Below, piece by piece: positions 22,961 through 26,660 of a stretch of DNA of 26,660 nucleotides. The stretch is from an uncultured Ruminococcus sp. (GTDB taxonomy: Bacteria > Bacillota > Clostridia > Lachnospirales > Lachnospiraceae). The notes below the pieces were generated by a model that had not been told where the DNA came from, made no database searches, and saw only the letters and a list, made by a program, of their open reading frames with translations. Every line of letters begins with the position of its first letter. Position 1 is the first letter of the stretch. The stretch is from contig USFD01000042.1 in the NCBI GenBank assembly GCA_900553885.1, forward strand, positions 1 through 26,660. The letters run 5' to 3'. Made by a program: the position numbers and the translations under genes.

Positions 22961-24947
22961 GACATATGAGATACTGGAGAAACTTGGAGAGGGAGCCGGC
23001 GGTATTGTATATAAGGCATATCACAGACGGCTCCGCCAGAAAGTTGTGATCAAGCAGCATAAAAGAAGTGCAGTCAGCCTTTCCGGCAGCCGCAGAGAAG
23101 TGGATATTCTGAAGAAGCTCCATCATTCGTATCTGCCTCAGGTACTGGATTTTTTTGAGAGCGGCGGAGATGTGTATACGGTTATGAGTTATGTGCCCGG
23201 GAAATCTTTTGCACAGCTTCTCAGGGAAGGACACCGGTTTCAGCCGGGGGAACTGATCCGCTGGGGCATGCAGATGTGCAGTGCGCTGAATTATCTGCAC
23301 AGCCAGAAGCCTCCGGTAATTCACTGCGATATTAAGCCGGCGAATCTTATGCTTACTCCCGGGGGTGATATTTGTCTGATTGATTTCAATATTTCTTTTT
23401 ATCTCGGAGATGCGGCGGTTCTTGGATACACAAACGGCTATACGTCTCCGGAACAGTATATTATGGCTCTGAGCCGGGAGACAGGGCAGAACGGCCCGGG
23501 CGGGATTCAGATTGATGAGAGAACGGATATCTACAGCGTGGGTGCCACCCTGTATCATCTGGCAACAGGCGGAAAGATCGGAGATTACCGGGATAAGATT
23601 GATGTACAGTACCTTTCCGGCTTTACCGGGGAAGCGTTTGCCTGGGTGATTGAGAAGGCGCTGCAGATTGACCCGGCCCGCCGGTACCAGTCGGCCTACG
23701 AGATGTTCCGTGCGCTGGAAAATATTCCGAAAAGGGACAGAAGGTATCTGCGACTTATCCGCAGGCAGAGAGTGATCCGGGGAGCACTGACCGTGTTCCT
23801 CGCAGGGTTTATCCTGCTGGGCGGTTACGGAATATCCAGGATAAGGCAGGAAAGAACAGATGCGTACAATGATCTGGTAGAGAAGCAGATCAGCCTGATT
23901 CAGGCCGGCAGTTATGAAGAGCAGGAACAGATATTTGATCAGGCATCAGAACTGCTTCCTTCTGCGCTGGAAAGTTATTATCAGAATGCATATGCCTTAT
24001 ATGATCAGGAAAAATACGAGGAATGCATTTCGTTTATTGATTATGATATCTGCGGGAATAAGAAGCTTAACCTGATGCAGATGAGAATGGCGGATGTGTA
24101 CTATCTCAGAGCAGACAGCTATTTCCGGCTTGGAAAGTATGAGGATGCCGCACAGGCATACGAGGATGTTTTCCGCATAGGAACAGAACATACAGAGTAT
24201 TACAGAGACTATGCCATTGCCCTGGCTTATGCCGGTGAAGAAAAACAGGCTCAGAAGGTACTTCAGCAGGCCATTGATTACGGGGCGGAAGACGATTCCA
24301 TTTACTATGCAAAGGGAGAAATCGAAAAGGCGCTGGGAAGGCTGGATGCCGCAATTCAGGAGTTCAGCCAGTGTATCAGTCTGACAGATGATAGTGAGAT
24401 GAAGGCAAGGGCTTACCTGATGATAAGCAACATCTATGAAGAAAAAGGAAGTGATGCCTCCCGGCGGGAGATTCTTTTAAAAGCCAGAGAGGAACTTCCT
24501 GTGGAAGACCAGCTTCAGATCCTTCAGCGGCTTGCCGCGGCGGACATAGAGCTGGCGGATACATCCGGGAAAAAGGAATACAGGGACGAGGCCATAGAAG
24601 TACTGACGCAGATAACGGACCAGGGATGGGGAACCTTTGATACCCTTGATACTCTGGCGGTCCAGTATGAGAAACAGGGCGACATAGAACAGGCACGGAA
24701 GACTGCAGACCGGATGCTGCAGGATTACGGTGAAGATTACCGGATCTATATGCGGTATGCCTTTCAGGAAATTGATCTTCAGGAACAGAAAGAGAATCCC
24801 CGGAGGGATTATACACAGTTTGCCGAATATTATGAAAAAGCAGAAGATCTGTACAAAGAACAGATGAAAGATAATAACACGGACGCTCAGATGCAGCTTC
24901 TCGAAGATGTATACAGACAGGTCCGGGAAGGAGGATGGCTTGAATGA
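22935..24947 (+). CDS. Transmembrane Ser/Thr protein kinase with external TPR-like repeats
   Basis: Receptor-like kinase, 670 aa. The kinase domain (about 10-275) has GEGAGGIVY, Lys40 (VVIKQHK), a helix-C Glu (REVDILKKL), HCD at 130-132 instead of HRD, and DFN at 150-152 instead of DFG, followed by YTSPEQY and DIYSVGATLYHL. One helix spans about 283-302 after a basic stretch. The remainder (about 310-665), outside the membrane, is helical with several TPR-like repeats (for example YYLRADSYFRLGKYEDAAQAYEDVF and YYAKGEIEKALGRLDAAIQEFSQCI) and ends in a Glu/Lys-rich segment. There are no PASTA domains. As a non-RD kinase with an altered metal-binding motif it may be atypical or slow. It overlaps the FHA gene upstream and, by ATGA, a small membrane protein downstream. 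Confidence 0.9.
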   Translation: MDVGKNLSETYEILEKLGEGAGGIVYKAYHRRLRQKVVIKQHKRSAVSLSGSRREVDILKKLHHSYLPQVLDFFESGGDVYTVMSYVPGKSFAQLLREGHRFQPGELIRWGMQMCSALNYLHSQKPPVIHCDIKPANLMLTPGGDICLIDFNISFYLGDAAVLGYTNGYTSPEQYIMALSRETGQNGPGGIQIDERTDIYSVGATLYHLATGGKIGDYRDKIDVQYLSGFTGEAFAWVIEKALQIDPARRYQSAYEMFRALENIPKRDRRYLRLIRRQRVIRGALTVFLAGFILLGGYGISRIRQERTDAYNDLVEKQISLIQAGSYEEQEQIFDQASELLPSALESYYQNAYALYDQEKYEECISFIDYDICGNKKLNLMQMRMADVYYLRADSYFRLGKYEDAAQAYEDVFRIGTEHTEYYRDYAIALAYAGEEKQAQKVLQQAIDYGAEDDSIYYAKGEIEKALGRLDAAIQEFSQCISLTDDSEMKARAYLMISNIYEEKGSDASRREILLKAREELPVEDQLQILQRLAAADIELADTSGKKEYRDEAIEVLTQITDQGWGTFDTLDTLAVQYEKQGDIEQARKTADRMLQDYGEDYRIYMRYAFQEIDLQEQKENPRRDYTQFAEYYEKAEDLYKEQMKDNNTDAQMQLLEDVYRQVREGGWLE

Positions 24948-25084
24948 GCGGGATAACACCAGGAATAATAATGACAGCCATTGGCGCCGCAGGAATCATC
25001 GGATGTCTGGCCGGTCTGATCGCAACAGCGGCGGTATTTCCGAAACAGAGAAAAAAACTCTTACAGACGATTGAGACAGAATAA
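24944..25084 (+). CDS. Small single-pass membrane protein (46 aa)
   Basis: The ATG overlaps the kinase stop codon (ATGA), and GGGAAGGAGG lies upstream at about 24926-24935, so translational coupling is likely. The product starts MSGITPG, has one hydrophobic Gly/Ala/Ile-rich helix (about residues 8-32, with one Cys), and ends in a positively charged stretch (FPKQRKKL) plus an acidic tail (IETE). The charge bias predicts the N-terminus outside and the C-terminus inside. No family is recognised. Its position between the kinase and the four-helix protein suggests a partner or regulator of one of them. Confidence 0.7.
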   Translation: MSGITPGIIMTAIGAAGIIGCLAGLIATAAVFPKQRKKLLQTIETE

Positions 25085-25098
25085 GGAGGGTAAAAACG

Positions 25099-26133
25099 GT
25101 GAAAAAAGGGTTGAAATTTATTATAGCACTGCTGACAGCAGGATCACTTGGAATATGGTTTCTTCCGGTGCTGGAGACGGCGGTTAAATCGGTGTCCTTT
25201 GCTGATGTATTTAAGATCGGAATGGGCTACTACGACAGAAACAGCATAATGGGCGAACTGTATGCATTTATTCAGTCGCATATTGAGTCCTATGCATGGC
25301 TGATTGCCGGGGCAGCAGGATTTGTACTTATTGAGGCGATTCTGATTGCCGTTCTGCGCAATAGGGCGGCTTATGTAATGGGAATCCTTGTGAGTCTTAT
25401 AAATGCGGGAGCATTTCTGGCTCTGTTCTATGTCCTGGAAGAAAAATTCGGCGAAATGGAGCGGTTGTTTGCCATGTTTATAGGAGATAATCTGATCCAA
25501 CTCAGCTATCTGGAGCTGTTTGCATGGCTTGCAGTCTATGCGCTGGTTCTGATCCTTTCCATAATCGGTCTTATTCTGTGGAGAACTCCCGGGAAAGCAG
25601 ACGGGGGAGATCTGTATCTGGAGCAGATCCGAAGAGCCGAGGCGGAACGGGCGCGCCGTCAGTCTGCACAGAATCAGCAGCAGCGGGAAACGGTACGCCG
25701 CCAGCCGTCGCCGGCACCGCGGCAGAACAGAGATCAGGCAGGATATTCCGGACGTCAGAATGAAGCTGCATATCCGGTTCCTGACATCCGGGAAGAGACC
25801 GCGGCAGATTCTGCCGGGGAAAAGGAATTTTCCGGAGCTGTTGCAGGCGAAAGCGGACTGTATAAAGGCAAAGTGTATCGGCTCAGCGATAAAAAAGAAG
25901 TATTCTTTTACATAAAGGACGGCAGTGCGGTACTCAGTCCTTATGAAGAAGCCGGAGCGGCAGCGGGAATTTATTACATTAAGGAATATGATGAGTATTG
26001 TGCGGAGCCTTTTGAAAAGGGAACGGTGTTCCTGGAAAGCGGTCAGCCGCTGGGAAAAGGAAGGCAGTACTACCTGCCGGGAGGAACAAAAATATATATT
26101 GCTGATAAAGAAAATCTGTTTACACTGGTGTAA
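25099..26133 (+). CDS. Four-helix membrane protein with degenerate FHA-like C-terminal domain
   Basis: A protein of 344 aa that I do not recognise as a named family. The GTG start at 25099 is preceded by AAGGAGGG. Four hydrophobic helices lie near residues 6-26, 66-87, 92-112 and 140-162. A basic, Gln/Arg/Pro-rich linker (about 165-250) includes an Arg/Glu helix (EQIRRAEAERARRQ). The last 90 residues form a beta-rich domain: KVYRLSDKKEVFFYIKDG, IYYIKEYDEYCAEP, GTVFLESGQPLGKG and GGTKIYIADKENLFTL. The spacing resembles the second half of an FHA fold, but the GR, SxxH and NG phosphothreonine-binding signatures are missing. The placement beside a true FHA protein and a kinase supports a signalling role. 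The degenerate-FHA reading is inference. Confidence 0.75.
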   Translation: MKKGLKFIIALLTAGSLGIWFLPVLETAVKSVSFADVFKIGMGYYDRNSIMGELYAFIQSHIESYAWLIAGAAGFVLIEAILIAVLRNRAAYVMGILVSLINAGAFLALFYVLEEKFGEMERLFAMFIGDNLIQLSYLELFAWLAVYALVLILSIIGLILWRTPGKADGGDLYLEQIRRAEAERARRQSAQNQQQRETVRRQPSPAPRQNRDQAGYSGRQNEAAYPVPDIREETAADSAGEKEFSGAVAGESGLYKGKVYRLSDKKEVFFYIKDGSAVLSPYEEAGAAAGIYYIKEYDEYCAEPFEKGTVFLESGQPLGKGRQYYLPGGTKIYIADKENLFTLV

Positions 26134-26210
26134 TGCCGCAAAATGCTGCAAAAGTAAATCCGCAGCAGGCGGGCAGACCGGATCATAAGCATTATATGGA
26201 AAAATCATAG
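26133..26210 (+). CDS. Possible 25-aa ORF overlapping the upstream stop (TAATG)
   Basis: The ATG shares a base with the TAA of the membrane-protein gene, a form seen in translational coupling. The frame is open for 25 codons to TAG at 26210, and the next gene's TAAGGAGGAG site follows at once. The product would be polar (MPQNAAKVNPQQ..., ending KHYMEKS). There is no ribosome-binding site beyond GGTG and no recognised family, so it may be only spacer sequence. Confidence 0.25.
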   Translation: MPQNAAKVNPQQAGRPDHKHYMEKS

Positions 26211-26226
26211 TAAGGAGGAGCAGATC

Positions 26227-26660
26227 ATGAGAGATCAGGATGCAACAGTTCTTGTAAATTTTGAAAGTAAAGAGGAAATCGCCGGACTTCTGGAACAGGC
26301 TTATACGGAGCTTGGAAAAGCGTATTATGAAGGCGGGTTTGAAGATCCCCTTCCGCAGCTTCTGCCGATGTTTGACCGGATTACCGGCCTGAAAAATAAA
26401 CTGGAGCAGGAAGCAGCCCGGGCGCCGCAGCCGGAGCCGGCAGCGCCGATGCCGGAAGAAGTACAGCCGGCGCCGCAGCCGGAACCGGCAGCGCCAATGC
26501 CGGAAGAAGTACAGCCGGCGCCGCAGCCGGAACCGGTGCCGCAAATGCCGGAAGAAGTACAGCCGGCGCCGCAGCCGGAGCCGGTACCGCCAATGCCGGA
26601 AGAGATACAGCCGGCGCCGCAGCCGGAGCCGGTAGCGCCGATGCCGGAAGAAGTACAGCC
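26227..26660 (+). CDS. Pro/Glu-repeat protein with N-terminal threonine motif (3' end cut)
   Basis: Begins at an ATG behind a strong TAAGGAGGAG and runs off the right edge after about 144 codons. Residues 1-12 contain DATVLVNFE around Thr7. Residues 13-65 are a helical region (LLEQAYTELGKAYYEGGF, then DPLPQLLPMFDRITGLKNKLEQE) with no membrane segment. From residue 66 it consists of a 16-residue repeat, APQPEPAAPMPEEVQP with small changes, at least five copies. Some Lachnospiraceae proteins with a similar helical N-terminus end in a zinc ribbon, but that part is not in the window and cannot be confirmed. There is no signal peptide, so it is probably cytosolic. The Thr motif resembles the FHA protein tail. 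Confidence 0.72.
   Translation, partial: MRDQDATVLVNFESKEEIAGLLEQAYTELGKAYYEGGFEDPLPQLLPMFDRITGLKNKLEQEAARAPQPEPAAPMPEEVQPAPQPEPAAPMPEEVQPAPQPEPVPQMPEEVQPAPQPEPVPPMPEEIQPAPQPEPVAPMPEEVQ
26422..26660 (+). repeat. 48-bp tandem repeats encoding a Pro/Glu-rich linker
   Basis: Units begin at 26422, 26470, 26518, 26566 and 26614. Four are complete and the fifth reaches 47 of 48 bp at the window edge, so the array may continue. Each unit encodes 16 residues. Differences between copies are few: AAP/VPQ/VPP/VAP after the QPEP segment, V/I in EEVQ, and synonymous GAG/GAA. The period is a multiple of three, so copy number can change without breaking the frame. Confidence 0.95.

Noticed and set aside
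25144..26544. Long minus-strand ORF of 466 codons opposite the membrane and repeat-protein genes
   Set aside because: Composition is Arg/His/Phe-rich, as expected from the antisense of a biased coding strand. No start signal, and the plus-strand genes explain the region.
1..26660. CRISPR arrays, tRNA or rRNA genes, insertion sequences, prophage or attachment sites
   Set aside because: No regularly spaced direct repeats with spacers, no tRNA-like cloverleaf or rRNA stretches, and no transposase or integrase motifs were seen. The only tandem repeat is the coding 48-bp array at the right edge.

Overview
The window looks like a chromosomal segment from an anaerobic Firmicute, most likely a Lachnospiraceae-type Clostridium (cluster XIVa). 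The grounds are AGGAGG-type ribosome-binding sites, roughly half G+C with GGA/CCG-rich codon use, a meso-diaminopimelate-type MurE, and the clostridial gene order priA-def-fmt-Zn peptidase-rsmB-rlmN-PP2C-PASTA kinase-rsgA-rpe-thiN. Genus and species cannot be fixed from the sequence alone. Nearly all of it is coding. The longest gene-free stretches are about 220 bp (6576-6795) and 197 bp (3025-3221), and both are regulatory.

Region 1 (1-5811) is a sugar-use locus. A leftward operon encodes a lipoprotein substrate-binding protein and two CUT1-type ABC permeases; the second permease runs off the left edge a few residues before its expected end. Divergent from it are a LacI-family regulator and a cytoplasmic GH32 beta-fructosidase. 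The intergenic region holds two palindromic CCGG-centred operators 12 bp apart, a good promoter for the regulator, and two tandem hairpins, the second terminator-like. The likely substrate is sucrose or short fructo-oligosaccharides. No ATPase gene is visible.

Region 2 (5812-6795) has a leftward YczE-like membrane protein, sharing a convergent terminator with the GH32 gene. Its sigma-A promoter is overlapped at the -35 by a palindrome. The murE promoter lies on the other side.

Region 3 (6796-22384) is a long rightward run of housekeeping genes, many overlapping by 4-8 bp: murE, priA, def, fmt, a YugP-like zinc peptidase, rsmB, rlmN, a PP2C phosphatase, a four-PASTA Ser/Thr kinase, rsgA, rpe, thiN, ychF and lgt. 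It joins cell-wall synthesis, replication restart, translation start, rRNA modification, ribosome assembly and phospho-signalling. A weak hairpin terminator follows lgt.

Region 4 (22445 to the right edge) is the least familiar part. In order it holds an FHA protein, a second transmembrane Ser/Thr kinase with an HCD/DFN active site and an external TPR-like domain, a 46-residue single-pass membrane protein, a four-helix membrane protein whose C-terminus resembles an FHA domain without its phosphothreonine-binding residues, a possible 25-codon ORF, and a protein with 48-bp Pro/Glu-rich tandem repeats that is cut by the window edge. A short threonine motif (T-V-[VL]-[VLM]) occurs in the PASTA kinase juxtamembrane segment, in the FHA protein's N-terminal tail and at residue 7 of the repeat protein. 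My hypothesis is that these are kinase targets read by the FHA domain, making this a phosphothreonine signalling module at the envelope.
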